A DNA stretch of 64,000 nt from Runella rosea (GTDB lineage: Bacteria; Bacteroidota; Bacteroidia; Cytophagales; Spirosomataceae): assembly GCF_003325355.1 (NCBI RefSeq), contig NZ_CP030850.1, positions 62,001 to 126,000 on the forward strand. Direction: 5' to 3'. Both the position numbers and the translations under genes were made by a program. Below, piece by piece: positions 54,535 through 63,641 of the stretch. Below the pieces are notes generated by a model that saw nothing but the letters and a program-made list of their open reading frames with translations, had not been told where the DNA came from and searched no databases. Within the stretch, counting starts at the first letter, position 1. Every line of letters begins with the position of its first letter.

Positions 54535-54990
54535 ATGGAAAACAATCAACAAGAGAATATTCCTTCTCCCGTTTCAATGGAATCCGGCATTAAGACGGAA
54601 GTCATTTTAGAAGTCACCAATTTGGTGAAAAATTTATTCTATCCCAGCGAGTCAGATGAGCCTATTGAATGGTTTAAATTTAACGCAAATGTAAAAGAGG
54701 GCTTGACCGTCAGTGACTTGGAGTTTTTTTTAGGCTATCCTCCCTCCGTGAAGGCTGAAGAAATTCCGACAGAAAATTTTTGGGAGCCTCTCCTTGCAGT
54801 AGAGGAGTGGTACGGCGACGAGGAGCGTGCTCAGGTAGAAAATTTTAAATCTGTGAAGCAATTACTGGAAACAAACCTGAATCATCTGAAAGCATTTCGC
54901 GTTGGCCAAATTGAAATTGATTTGTATTTGGTGGGCCAACTCAATGAAAAAGAATGGGGAGGGCTAAAAACCTTGCTCGTTGAAACCTAA
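54535..54990 (+). CDS. Hypothetical protein with SUKH/NuA-like acidic composition, family not recognised
   Basis: A 151-residue cytoplasmic acidic protein containing a compact alpha/beta pattern (LEVTNLVKNLFYPSESDE to LYLVGQLNEKEWGGLKTL). The C-terminal 60 residues, with DLYLVGQLNEKEW, resemble nuclease-inhibitor (NuiA-like) folds loosely. There is no gene for a partner nuclease. The start of the aldehyde dehydrogenase gene lies 10 bases after its stop. Confidence 0.55.
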   Translation: MENNQQENIPSPVSMESGIKTEVILEVTNLVKNLFYPSESDEPIEWFKFNANVKEGLTVSDLEFFLGYPPSVKAEEIPTENFWEPLLAVEEWYGDEERAQVENFKSVKQLLETNLNHLKAFRVGQIEIDLYLVGQLNEKEWGGLKTLLVET

Positions 54991-55000
54991 ATTTTTTGAA

Positions 55001-56485
55001 ATGACTAACCTATTTCAGGATGCTTCTTTGGCGGAAATTGAGGCCGCAATGGAGCGGGCGTATGCCGCGTTTTTGATATATCGTCGCACAACGGCCAAAC
55101 AAAAAGCGAGCTTTATCCGTGCCGTTGCCGACGAAATTGAAGCCTTGGGCGAAACGGTGATTGAAGTAGCCATGCGCGAAACCCACCTCCCTGCCGCCCG
55201 ACTGACGAGCGAGCGCGGGCGCACCTGCTTTCAACTCCGCAACATTGCCGACGTAGTGGCCGAAGGTTCATGGCTTGAAGCTACGATTGACACGGCACTT
55301 CCTGAGCGTTTGCCACTACCCAAGCCTGATATTCGGAACATGTTGGTTCCCATTGGGCCCGTAGTGGTATTTGGGGCAAGCAACTTTCCGTTTGCCTATT
55401 CTACGGCGGGTGTTGACCCCGCCGCCGCATGGGGTGCAGGGTGTCCAGTGGTGGTGAAAGCCCACCCCGCTCATCCCGAAACCTCGGAGATGGTGGCGGC
55501 CGCCGTCAAAAAAGCCATTGCTAAAACAGGAATGCCCGAGGGGCTTTTTGAGCACATTCATGGTGCCAATTTTGAAATTGGGAAAGCCTTGGTTTTACAC
55601 CCCAAAACGGCGGCAGTGGGCTTTACGGGTTCTTTTGCCGGAGGTAAGGCCCTGTTTGACTTGGCTGCGCAACGACCGGTTCCCATTCCCGTTTTTGCCG
55701 AAATGGGAAGCACCAATCCTGTCTTTTTATTGCCCGATGTCCTTGAAAAAGAAGCTGAGAAGTACGCAAAAATGTACGCTGGCTCCATCACGGGGGGAAT
55801 GGGACAATTCTGTACCAAACCTGGGCTTCTCATCGGGATTGAAAGTCAGGGGTTAGACACATTTATCAGCGTATTGGCGACGGAGATTCGGGCCATTCTG
55901 CCCGCTCCGATGCTGCATTCGGGTATTGCCAAGGCATTCAGAACAAAGAGAGCGGACGTATTAGGGCAACAGACAGTCGTTGTGGAAGCCGAAACTTCGC
56001 AGCACTACGGGGAAGAAGAAGGGATTCCAAGCGTAGCTTCCGTGACGGCGGCGCAGTTTGTGGCTAATCCCGCGCTTCATCAGGAAGTGTTCGGGCCTTT
56101 TTCTCTACTGATTAAGTGCAAAGATGCCGCTGAAATGCAGGATGTGATTGGTCATTTGGAAGGTCAATTGACGTGTACCGTTCTTGGCACCGAAAAGGAT
56201 TTAGCCCAGGCCGCTGATTTGTTGTTTGCTGTCAGCCTTATTTGCGGGCGACTTATTTTAAACGGCGTTCCTACGGGGGTGGAAGTGGGGGCGGCCATGC
56301 AACACGGAGGGCCTTTTCCGGCGAGTACTGATGGGCGATTTGGCTCTGTCGGTCCGCACGCCATGAAGCGATTTGTACGGCCGTTGGCCTTCCAAAACTT
56401 CCCGATGCGCTTATTACCCGATGAACTCAAAGACGGAAATCCCTTGGGGATTTGGCGCATGGTAAACGGCAATTGGGAGAAGTAA
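55001..56485 (+). CDS. NADP-dependent aldehyde dehydrogenase (alpha-ketoglutaric semialdehyde type)
   Basis: A 494-residue aldehyde dehydrogenase. Visible are PIGPVVVFGASNFPFAYST (cofactor domain), GFTGSFAGGKALFD, the catalytic glutamate in FAEMGSTNPVF and the nucleophilic cysteine in GGMGQFCTKPG. The QFCTKPG and AEMGSTNP motifs match 2,5-dioxovalerate dehydrogenases of sugar acid breakdown. The start MTNLFQDAS is chosen at 55001; the frame extends seven codons upstream. Confidence 0.87.
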   Translation: MTNLFQDASLAEIEAAMERAYAAFLIYRRTTAKQKASFIRAVADEIEALGETVIEVAMRETHLPAARLTSERGRTCFQLRNIADVVAEGSWLEATIDTALPERLPLPKPDIRNMLVPIGPVVVFGASNFPFAYSTAGVDPAAAWGAGCPVVVKAHPAHPETSEMVAAAVKKAIAKTGMPEGLFEHIHGANFEIGKALVLHPKTAAVGFTGSFAGGKALFDLAAQRPVPIPVFAEMGSTNPVFLLPDVLEKEAEKYAKMYAGSITGGMGQFCTKPGLLIGIESQGLDTFISVLATEIRAILPAPMLHSGIAKAFRTKRADVLGQQTVVVEAETSQHYGEEEGIPSVASVTAAQFVANPALHQEVFGPFSLLIKCKDAAEMQDVIGHLEGQLTCTVLGTEKDLAQAADLLFAVSLICGRLILNGVPTGVEVGAAMQHGGPFPASTDGRFGSVGPHAMKRFVRPLAFQNFPMRLLPDELKDGNPLGIWRMVNGNWEK

Positions 56486-56486
56486 C

Positions 56487-56885
56487 TTATTGTTTTTCAA
56501 AGATATATTCCCCCGTTCCGTAGGGATTCAAAACGAGCCTTTTGGAAGTAAGAGAGACCAATTTAATCAATCGTCCGTTGCTCGAAGACATACATAAGGC
56601 CCTAATTCTGATGTCTTTATCTTCGATTTCGTAGCTGCCTCCGCCACAACCCAAAAAGGCATATTCAATGGGTTTGGTGTTTTGAAAGTATTCGTTGAAC
56701 TGTTTATCGTTGGTGAAAGTAACAAAAACACCTTTGTCGTTTGGAATCGTTATCTGCGTGCAGTTTGTACTACTGGTGGGTTTGCAATAGGAAACTAATT
56801 TCCACGTTCCGACGAGTTCATTGTCAGGGTTTTTGTTGCAGGAAAGGCAAGCCGTAATTAAGAGGAATAGAAGAAGTTTTTTCAT
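56487..56885 (-). CDS. Lipocalin-like lipoprotein
   Basis: A 132-residue protein with a lipobox (LITACLSC, Cys16) and a beta-barrel-like pattern (LVGTWKLVSYC, then FVTFTNDKQFNEYF and the closing GTGEYIFEKQ), as in small Bacteroidota lipocalin-like lipoproteins. It is anchored in a membrane. Its ligand is unknown. Confidence 0.65.
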   Translation of the reverse strand: MKKLLLFLLITACLSCNKNPDNELVGTWKLVSYCKPTSSTNCTQITIPNDKGVFVTFTNDKQFNEYFQNTKPIEYAFLGCGGGSYEIEDKDIRIRALCMSSSNGRLIKLVSLTSKRLVLNPYGTGEYIFEKQ

Positions 56886-57093
56886 AGTAACTCAGTCAAA
56901 AGCGTTTTTTAACGTTCTGTATAAGACGCAATTGACCCTTTTAAGGTTGTAATGATTGTAAAAATAGGAACAGGATTGAAATAATTTTTGTAATTCCTGC
57001 ATACCATTACTTATCTCAAAGAAGTTAGTCTAATGCTAGGCAACGAAAAAAGAAGCTTTAAGCATGTTTATTCAATCAATTGTTCATCACATC

Positions 57094-57837
57094 ATGAAAA
57101 CATCTTTCATTTACGTATTTACACTGTTTGTTTCGGTCAACGCGATGGCGCAAGAAGAAACGAAGAAAAAAGGCTTGGGCGGGTTTCTGGAAAAAGCAGG
57201 TCAGGTGATTAATTCGCCGTCGGTGGGTGATTTGAGCAACGACGAAATTGTGCAGGGGTTAAAAGAAGCCTTGAAAGTCGGTATTTCCAATGGCTCGGCG
57301 CAGGCTTCGGCTGTGGACGGATACTTTAAAAATAGCCTCATTAAAATTGTGTTTCCGCCCGATATTCAGCGCGTAGAAGCGCGGTTGCGTCAGCTGGGCC
57401 TTGGCAAGGAAGTAGACCGTTTTGTGTTGTCGCTCAACCGGGCCGCCGAAGATGCCGCCAAAAAATCTAAACCAGTATTTGTGAAAGCCATTACGTCGAT
57501 GACCATTCAGGATGCCGTGGGTATTTTAAGGGGAGATTCTACTGCCGCCACTCAATACTTGCGTCGTACGACGAATGAGGAATTGTATAAGCAGTTTTTT
57601 CCCGTGGTAGACAGCACGTTACAGCTCAACAAGGCCACTAAATACTACGCAGACCTAATCAACACCTACAACAAGCTTCCGTTGGTTCAAAAAGTAAATC
57701 CAGATTTGAAGCAATACGCTACCCAAAAAGCAATTGATGGGTTGTTTGTGTTAGTGGCACAAGAAGAGCGCAAGATTCGGAAAGACCCCGTGGCACGGGT
57801 GAATGATTTGTTAAAAAAGGTCTTTGGACAAAAATAA
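57094..57837 (+). CDS. Exported DUF4197 protein
   Basis: A 247-residue protein with a signal peptide (MKTSFIYVFTLFVSVNAMAQ) and the DUF4197 domain (about 45-245). Characteristic stretches are EIVQGLKEALKVGISNGSAQ and YFKNSLIKIVFPPDIQRVEA. The fold is helical; the function is unknown. The start at 57094 places the signal peptide correctly; ten upstream codons are open. Confidence 0.82.
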   Translation: MKTSFIYVFTLFVSVNAMAQEETKKKGLGGFLEKAGQVINSPSVGDLSNDEIVQGLKEALKVGISNGSAQASAVDGYFKNSLIKIVFPPDIQRVEARLRQLGLGKEVDRFVLSLNRAAEDAAKKSKPVFVKAITSMTIQDAVGILRGDSTAATQYLRRTTNEELYKQFFPVVDSTLQLNKATKYYADLINTYNKLPLVQKVNPDLKQYATQKAIDGLFVLVAQEERKIRKDPVARVNDLLKKVFGQK

Positions 57838-57879
57838 TTTTAAGCCGCTTTGAAGTGGTCTTGGTTTGAAAAATGAGTG

Positions 57880-57909
57880 GTCTCGGTTTCTCAAAACCGA
57901 GACTTTTTT
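57880..57909 (+). terminator. CTCA-loop terminator after the DUF4197 gene
   Basis: GTCTCGGTTT-CTCA-AAACCGAGAC (57880-57903) is a perfect 10-bp stem with a CTCA tetraloop, followed by six T. The core GGTTTCTCAAAAC also occurs at 36196-36208. Confidence 0.85.
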
Positions 57910-57936
57910 GTAAAGCCCAGAGAGCCTTCAAAAATG

Positions 57937-58959
57937 TCAATGTACCGATACCAATTCGAGGCTCCGCATGACGACTTCGCCCATGCTACGGCATTTTAAA
58001 AAACTCGTATTTTGGTAGTGTTGGGCCAATTCCCGCTTCAATTGCTCCAAGTTTTGGGTCGATGAAATTGTATCGGCCATCATCACATTCATCAAATCCT
58101 GAATCCGCGTTCGTTCCACCCGGATGCGTCCCGAAATCAACGAGCGTTCTTCCTTTTGGTATTGCTCTACACTCTCCGAAGTCAGGTATTTCATGCCTAC
58201 TTCAATGATAGCGTTGTTTTGCTTGAAATATTGGGGCAGATAAACGGCCTTTTTTCCTTCGTAGGATTGCTGGTCAAAATCAATGGAGCGGATGCGGTAA
58301 TAAATCTCCTCAAAGTCGGGGGTAATATCGACTACGAAATTGCTGGAGTGCATATCGCCAAGCAGACGCACAAAACAGCGCTCGTTAAATTTTACGAATT
58401 CTTTGCAAAACCGAACGGTGTTGAGGTTGGGTTCATACAGGTAATTTTTGATGAACATATCACCTGGAATTCCAGCAATGTGCTCTTCTATCAACGTCTC
58501 GTCGCTGGTCAGGTAGCTGATGCGGTTTGGGGATAAAATGTGCTCTAATTCAAGCCCATAAATGCGCGATGAGTCGGCATTTTTAACGTAAAAATAGTCA
58601 AAGTTATCATTGACTTTATTCACGATTCGAATCCGAAAAGGCTTTGAGTTACCATAAGAGCATACATCTACCCGGTCAACATACAGGTGCTTCATGACCG
58701 ATAAATCTCCGTCGGCTTTGAGGTCAGCGTAGATGGTTTTGAGGGCGTAATAGATTTCGTCAATTTCGCTATGGGCGTAAAAGACCGTTTCCCAAAGGGT
58801 GTCGTTTCCGCGTTTGTCATACAACGGAATGGCGTTGTCGTATCGTAATAAGTAACGATAATCGATTGGCAAAGCCACTTCGCGGTTATAACTCTCCAAA
58901 TACTTGCGTAAATCCGCATTGATTCGGAAAGGAATCTTTTTTTTGGAGATGAAGGCCAT
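57937..58959 (-). CDS. Kinase-fold-like protein of the mrdA-rodA operon
   Basis: A product of 340 residues not assigned to a named family. The start MAFISKKKIPFR (58959) is 22 bases after the rodA stop; the frame is open upstream but overlaps rodA. The sequence contains FYVKNAD (Lys126), EH within GLELEHIL (140), the loop LLGDMHSSNF (200-208) and SIDFD (225-229). These resemble the ATP lysine, helix-C glutamate, catalytic loop and metal-binding aspartate of aminoglycoside-phosphotransferase-like kinases. No membrane span is visible. A kinase or pseudokinase role in cell elongation is inference. Confidence 0.6.
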   Translation of the reverse strand: MAFISKKKIPFRINADLRKYLESYNREVALPIDYRYLLRYDNAIPLYDKRGNDTLWETVFYAHSEIDEIYYALKTIYADLKADGDLSVMKHLYVDRVDVCSYGNSKPFRIRIVNKVNDNFDYFYVKNADSSRIYGLELEHILSPNRISYLTSDETLIEEHIAGIPGDMFIKNYLYEPNLNTVRFCKEFVKFNERCFVRLLGDMHSSNFVVDITPDFEEIYYRIRSIDFDQQSYEGKKAVYLPQYFKQNNAIIEVGMKYLTSESVEQYQKEERSLISGRIRVERTRIQDLMNVMMADTISSTQNLEQLKRELAQHYQNTSFLKCRSMGEVVMRSLELVSVH

Positions 58960-58981
58960 AATCAGTACTGTCCTTTTTTTA

Positions 58982-60265
58982 TTACGTTCGCGACAGCGTA
59001 AACGGTCGTTGGGCGTCCAATTTAAGGAAAATAAACAGCAAAATCGTAAAGGCCCACATTGAAGACCCACCGTAGCTGAAGAAGGGTAGAGGAATCCCGA
59101 TGACGACCATCAAACCGATGGTCATTCCGATATTAACCAAAAAGTGAAAAAACAGAATTCCCGCTACGCAATACCCATACGCCCGGGCAAAACGCGTTCG
59201 TTGGCGCTCGGCCAGAAATATTAGGCGACACATTAGTCCCAGAATGAGCAACACCACGGCGGCACTTCCTACGAAGCCGTGCTCTTCGCCAATGGTACAG
59301 AAAATAAAATCGGTGTGCTGCTCGGGCACAAAGTTGAATTTGGTTTGGGTGCCGTCCAGAAACCCTTTCCCCCATAAACGACCAGAACCAATGGCTATTT
59401 TTGACTGGATAACGTTCCATCCTTTGCCCATGGGGTCGGCTTTGGGGTCAATCAACACCTCAATCCGCTTGCGGTGGTGGGGTTGAAGTACATTTTTAAT
59501 GAGAAAATCGACACTAGCCGAAAATAGCATCATTGCCCCGAAAATCACGGATAAGTTGATGATTGTTTTCTGGTTTCGGTCATAGCGGGGAATTACAAAA
59601 CGAAAAATAATTACCGCTAATACCACCAACCCCAACGAAATGTACAAAGGAGAAAAGAATAGCGACAGAATGAATAACGTAATGGCAATCAGCAAGATGG
59701 AGGGATAAATACCGGGGATTCCTTCCCGGTACAAGACCACCATAAAAGAGGCAAATACCAACGCACAGCCCGTTTCTTTGGAAAGAATGATAAGTAGCAT
59801 GGGCAGAAGTATGATGCCGGCGGTCAAGAGTAAATCTCGAAATTTAGTGAGATTGACACTGGGCTGCGTGATAAACTTACTGATCATCAAGGCGGTGCCT
59901 AGTTTGGCAAATTCGGCGGGTTGGAGAGAAAAAGACCCGATTTTAATCCAAGATTTGGAGCCGTTTATATCACTGCCAATGACCAGAACCGCTAGCAGCA
60001 AAAAGATGCACAGCCCATAAATAATGGGGGCAAACGCTTCCCAAAATTTATGGTCAATCACCAGGATAGCAATGATAAGGAACCCCGCCGAGCCGATAAA
60101 CATCAACTGTCGACCGGCATTGTTGGAAAGGTCAAAAAGTTTGGTCTGCTCTTCTGGGTTATACACCGCAGCGTAGACGTTGAATAGGCCCATCGTGACG
60201 CACGCGGCATAAATCAATACGGTCAGCCAATCTATATTTTGGGTAATGTGTTCGTTACGGGCCAT
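58982..60265 (-). CDS. rodA: Rod shape-determining protein RodA
   Basis: RodA is a SEDS-family peptidoglycan glycosyltransferase that works with PBP2 in the elongasome. The 427-residue product has about ten membrane spans and the SEDS signatures (KSWIKIGSFSLQPAEFAKLG, PEQHTDFIFCTIGEEHGFVG and PFFSYGGSSMWAF). It is downstream of mrdA and upstream of a kinase-like gene on the same strand. The genes mreBCD are not in the window. Confidence 0.93.
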   Translation of the reverse strand: MARNEHITQNIDWLTVLIYAACVTMGLFNVYAAVYNPEEQTKLFDLSNNAGRQLMFIGSAGFLIIAILVIDHKFWEAFAPIIYGLCIFLLLAVLVIGSDINGSKSWIKIGSFSLQPAEFAKLGTALMISKFITQPSVNLTKFRDLLLTAGIILLPMLLIILSKETGCALVFASFMVVLYREGIPGIYPSILLIAITLFILSLFFSPLYISLGLVVLAVIIFRFVIPRYDRNQKTIINLSVIFGAMMLFSASVDFLIKNVLQPHHRKRIEVLIDPKADPMGKGWNVIQSKIAIGSGRLWGKGFLDGTQTKFNFVPEQHTDFIFCTIGEEHGFVGSAAVVLLILGLMCRLIFLAERQRTRFARAYGYCVAGILFFHFLVNIGMTIGLMVVIGIPLPFFSYGGSSMWAFTILLFIFLKLDAQRPFTLSRT

Positions 60266-60300
60266 TTTCTTGGGGTAATACTTTTCTAGTTCTTAATTAT

Positions 60301-60345
60301 GCTTTGGGATTTCCGCTGCTGAGTAGGTAAGCGGATGTCCAAAGC
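60301..60345 (-). other. Imperfect hairpin between mrdA and rodA
   Basis: Arms GCTTTGG/CCAAAGC (60301-60307 and 60339-60345) and TTCCGCT/AGCGGA-type inner pairs lie in the 94-base gap. It may tune readthrough from mrdA to rodA. Not conclusive. Confidence 0.35.
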
Positions 60346-60359
60346 GTTTCTATTAAGAA

Positions 60360-62282
60360 TTAGGGAGCTTCCGTTAATTTATTGAATGCCGCCTTTTCGC
60401 GGTTTACGATGGTGGCTTCGGGCTTAGTGGGCGTGGGCTTTTGCTCTTTAGGCTTTGGAAGTTGGGACTTGGGGATAATCACATTTTGGAGGAAGTTTTT
60501 ATTCATCCACTCCTGCTCATAGGCTTTACGGTCTATGTGTCGTTTGATGTATTTTTCAATCACCAACGAAGCCACGGGCGCGGCGGCAAATCCTCCAAAG
60601 CCTGCATTTTCTACGAATACCGCAATGGCGATTTTGGGGTTATCTTTGGGTGCAAAAGCGATAAAAATAGAGTGGTCTTTGCCCTTTTTGTTTTGAGAAG
60701 TTCCCGTTTTTCCGCACATAACGATGTCGGGAATAATAGCACCCCGAGAAACGGTTCCCCTTACAACGGCCATTTCCATTCCATCCACCACAGGCTCAAA
60801 ATACCGGCGGTCAACACCCGTTTCGTGCCGCTGCTTAAACTCAGGAAGGGGATTGTCGTTTTTGCCGATTCCTTTTACCAAGTGAGGCGCAATATACCAG
60901 CCGCGATTGGCGATGGTGGCGGCCAAATTGGCCAGCTTGAGCGGGGTAATCAACAATTCACCTTCGCCAATACTGAGTGAATATATATTTGAAAACTTCC
61001 AGCCGTTTACACCATACCATTTATCATAAAATTCAACGTTGGGTAATTTACCGAGTGCTTCACTGGGCAGGTCAATGCCGAGTTTTTGCCCAAACCCAAA
61101 TTTTTCGGTATAATCATGCCATTTTCGCAACCCCATAGCGGAGGCTTTGAACGTATTTTTTTCAGTATTGGCGTAAATCATTCTTCTGAATACATGATAG
61201 AAATAAGGATTACATGACCACTGAATAGCACTGTGTACTCCTGATAGCCCGCCGTGACCGTGGCATTTCATAGGTGCTCCTGCGTGGGAGAATATACTGC
61301 CTGGCGAAATGGCCCCTTCTTGCATAGCTACCAACGCCTGTACCGTTTTGAAGGTGGAACCTGGGCGGTAGCTGCCCATCACGGCGCGGTTGAGCAGCGG
61401 ACGGTAAGGGTTGAGGGCCAGCTTCGCATAGTTTTTAGAAAAATCGCGCGTGGCAAACAGCGCGGGGTCGTAGCTGGGTGCGGAAGTGATGGCCAACACC
61501 TCTCCACTGGAAGGTTCAATCGCCACCACGGCACCCGCTTTTCCCTGCATTAGACTATCCACGTATTGCTGGATTTCGAGGTCGATACTGGTGTATAAAT
61601 TCTGTCCGGCTTGCGCAATGGTATCCAATTCACCACCTTTCCACGGCCCTTTGGCAACTCCGTTGACGTCTTGCATCACGTATCTAACTCCCCGCTGTCC
61701 GCGCAGGTATTCTTCATAGAATTTCTCCAAGCCACTTTGACCCATCAAATCTCCTTGTCGATAATACGGATACTCTTGAGCATCCAATTGCTTTTGGGAA
61801 ACTTCACTTACGTAGCCCAACGCATGGGCGAGGGTAGGAGCGGAGTAAGTCCTGACGGAACTTTTAACGTACTCAAAGCCTGGATAATCAACCAGCACAT
61901 CCTGAATATGCGCAAAATCCTCTTTGGATAATTGACGCAGAAAAAGTGAAGGTTTTTTGCGGGAATACACCTTGGCTGCTTTCATTAGGCTGTCAAAATC
62001 AGCCCGGGTAATGCTGAGAGCGTTGCACAGCGCAAGGGTGTCTGCTACTTTGAGTTTGTTGGGGGTTACGTACAGGTCGTAAACTAACGTGTTATAAACA
62101 ATCAGGTTGCCATAACGATCATATACCTGGCCCCGCATCGGTACATCGGGAATAGCCCGGATGGAGTTACTGGCGGTTTCGTACGTATTATCAAGTACTT
62201 GAAGGTACAGGAGGCGTATCAGATAAATAATTCCTACCAACACAAACAATCCATACACGAAAAACTTTCTATTCTCTGACAT
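60360..62282 (-). CDS. mrdA: Penicillin-binding protein 2
   Basis: PBP2 is the transpeptidase of the elongation machinery. The 640-residue product has one N-terminal membrane span (about 8-30), a dimerisation/pedestal domain with PMRGQVYDRYGNL, and the transpeptidase domain with STFK (Ser309 nucleophile, Lys312), SCN (356-358) and KTGT (525-528). The gene order mrdA-rodA is standard. The C-terminus ends with a proline/lysine-rich tail. Confidence 0.94.
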   Translation of the reverse strand: MSENRKFFVYGLFVLVGIIYLIRLLYLQVLDNTYETASNSIRAIPDVPMRGQVYDRYGNLIVYNTLVYDLYVTPNKLKVADTLALCNALSITRADFDSLMKAAKVYSRKKPSLFLRQLSKEDFAHIQDVLVDYPGFEYVKSSVRTYSAPTLAHALGYVSEVSQKQLDAQEYPYYRQGDLMGQSGLEKFYEEYLRGQRGVRYVMQDVNGVAKGPWKGGELDTIAQAGQNLYTSIDLEIQQYVDSLMQGKAGAVVAIEPSSGEVLAITSAPSYDPALFATRDFSKNYAKLALNPYRPLLNRAVMGSYRPGSTFKTVQALVAMQEGAISPGSIFSHAGAPMKCHGHGGLSGVHSAIQWSCNPYFYHVFRRMIYANTEKNTFKASAMGLRKWHDYTEKFGFGQKLGIDLPSEALGKLPNVEFYDKWYGVNGWKFSNIYSLSIGEGELLITPLKLANLAATIANRGWYIAPHLVKGIGKNDNPLPEFKQRHETGVDRRYFEPVVDGMEMAVVRGTVSRGAIIPDIVMCGKTGTSQNKKGKDHSIFIAFAPKDNPKIAIAVFVENAGFGGFAAAPVASLVIEKYIKRHIDRKAYEQEWMNKNFLQNVIIPKSQLPKPKEQKPTPTKPEATIVNREKAAFNKLTEAP

Positions 62283-62410
62283 TTACTTTAGCTGATGATT
62301 AATGGTAATGCGTACTTCTTTTAAGCCTGCCTTCAACGATACCAGTTGATGAATAACTAATACAAAGTTCGCGGGTTTTAATCAATTTTCAAGCATAAAG
62401 TAACGTAATT

Positions 62411-62448
62411 CAATAAAAAAAGGAGGAACCAGCCCCCCTTCTTTCAGA
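62411..62448 (-). terminator. Weak terminator after the SMP-30-like gene
   Basis: On the minus strand a short stem of six pairs with one mismatch (62439-62434 with 62426-62421) precedes a run of seven T. It is just past the stop at 62470. Confidence 0.4.
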
Positions 62449-62469
62449 AGTATATTTTTGGGAACAGAT

Positions 62470-63480
62470 TTACCACCCAGCTCCTTTGATTTTGATCTTA
62501 ATTCGGCATAAGTACATGTCGGCAGTGATGTACAGCGTTGAGCCATCGTCACCCCAGCCACAGTTGGCCGTTGCTTCTCCAGTGTCAATTCTGCCCAGTA
62601 GTTTTCCGGCCGGAGAGAAGATTAAAACACCGCCCGGCCCAGTGCTCCACACATTGCCTTGGGCATCTACTTTTAGGCCGTCGGGTAAGCCGGGCAATCC
62701 CTGTTTGACCATCGGCGTGGCGTCATAAAATACCTTTCCAGGGCCGACAGTACCGTCGGTTAACACTGGAAATGCCATGATAACTGCTTTGTTGGGGTCT
62801 GATTGTGCTACATACAGAATTTTTTCATCGGGCGAAAACGCCAGCCCGTTTGGCCGCGTCATGTCTTTGGTAAGCAGCGTGACTTTGCCATCGGTACCCG
62901 CTCTATATACCCCAAACCAGTCAATTTCGCGAGTGGTATCTTCGTGTTTTTTAGGTAAACCATACGGAGGGTCGGTAAAATAATAGGCCCCGCCCGAATG
63001 TTGCACCACGTCGTTGGGACTATTGAAGCGCTTGCCCTGATAATTGTCGGCAATGGTACGTTTACCGACCCCCGTGAGTGGCATGACCGAAATCCGCCGG
63101 TCGCCGTGTTCTGCCGATATTAAATGCCCTTGACGGTTGAGCGTAAGTCCGTTGCTGCCGGGTTCGTCACCGTAGGTGCCAGCCCCCGTAAAACCAGAAG
63201 GTTTTAGAAATGGGGTCAATCCTTCTTTGGCACTCCATTTAAAGACAGTGTTTTGTGGGACATCCGAAAACAATAAATAACCGCCTTCTTTGATCCATAC
63301 TGGTCCTTCGGCCCACACAAATCCCGAAGCCAAGACTTCGATTTTAGCGTCGGAGGCAATCAGGGCATCCAACTGCGGGTCTATCCGCACGACTTTGCCA
63401 AGGGTAGGAAACGAAGATTGGGCAAACAAAGCAGATTGGCAAACAAGCCACGTACACGTCAGGAGTGCGGGGAATTTCAT
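62470..63480 (-). CDS. Exported SMP-30/gluconolactonase-type beta-propeller
   Basis: A 336-residue protein with a signal peptide (MKFPALLTCTWLVCQSALFAQ) and a six-bladed propeller of the SMP-30/gluconolactonase/LRE-like family. Characteristic motifs are EGPVWIKEGGYLLFSDVP (Glu metal ligand), FNSPNDVVQHSGGAYYFTDP (Asn and Asp ligands), RPNGLAFSPDEKILYV and LPDGLKVDAQGNVW. It likely hydrolyses a sugar lactone in the periplasm; the substrate is unknown. Confidence 0.88.
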   Translation of the reverse strand: MKFPALLTCTWLVCQSALFAQSSFPTLGKVVRIDPQLDALIASDAKIEVLASGFVWAEGPVWIKEGGYLLFSDVPQNTVFKWSAKEGLTPFLKPSGFTGAGTYGDEPGSNGLTLNRQGHLISAEHGDRRISVMPLTGVGKRTIADNYQGKRFNSPNDVVQHSGGAYYFTDPPYGLPKKHEDTTREIDWFGVYRAGTDGKVTLLTKDMTRPNGLAFSPDEKILYVAQSDPNKAVIMAFPVLTDGTVGPGKVFYDATPMVKQGLPGLPDGLKVDAQGNVWSTGPGGVLIFSPAGKLLGRIDTGEATANCGWGDDGSTLYITADMYLCRIKIKIKGAGW

Positions 63481-63577
63481 AGGTGGAGGTTTAGCGGTTA
63501 AGTCATCTATTGTTCAAAGTTCATTTTTGATTTTTTATAATGTTCCAGCTTCCTGAATATTCTTGGATAGAAATAAC

Positions 63578-63610
63578 AAACCCGCCAACGCCCCTTGGGT
63601 TGACGGGTTT
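63578..63610. terminator. Hairpin between the lactonase and the partial gene
   Basis: A 12-bp stem with one mismatch (63578-63589 with 63599-63610) and a 9-base loop lies after the stop of the minus-strand gene at 63642. The T run is short. Confidence 0.55.
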
Positions 63611-63641
63611 ATCGTTAAAATAGACCGGCTAAATTACACTA

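Noticed and set aside
54535-54990. Nuclease inhibitor call for the 151-residue protein
   Set aside because: The likeness to NuiA-type folds is by eye and weak, and no nuclease is adjacent.
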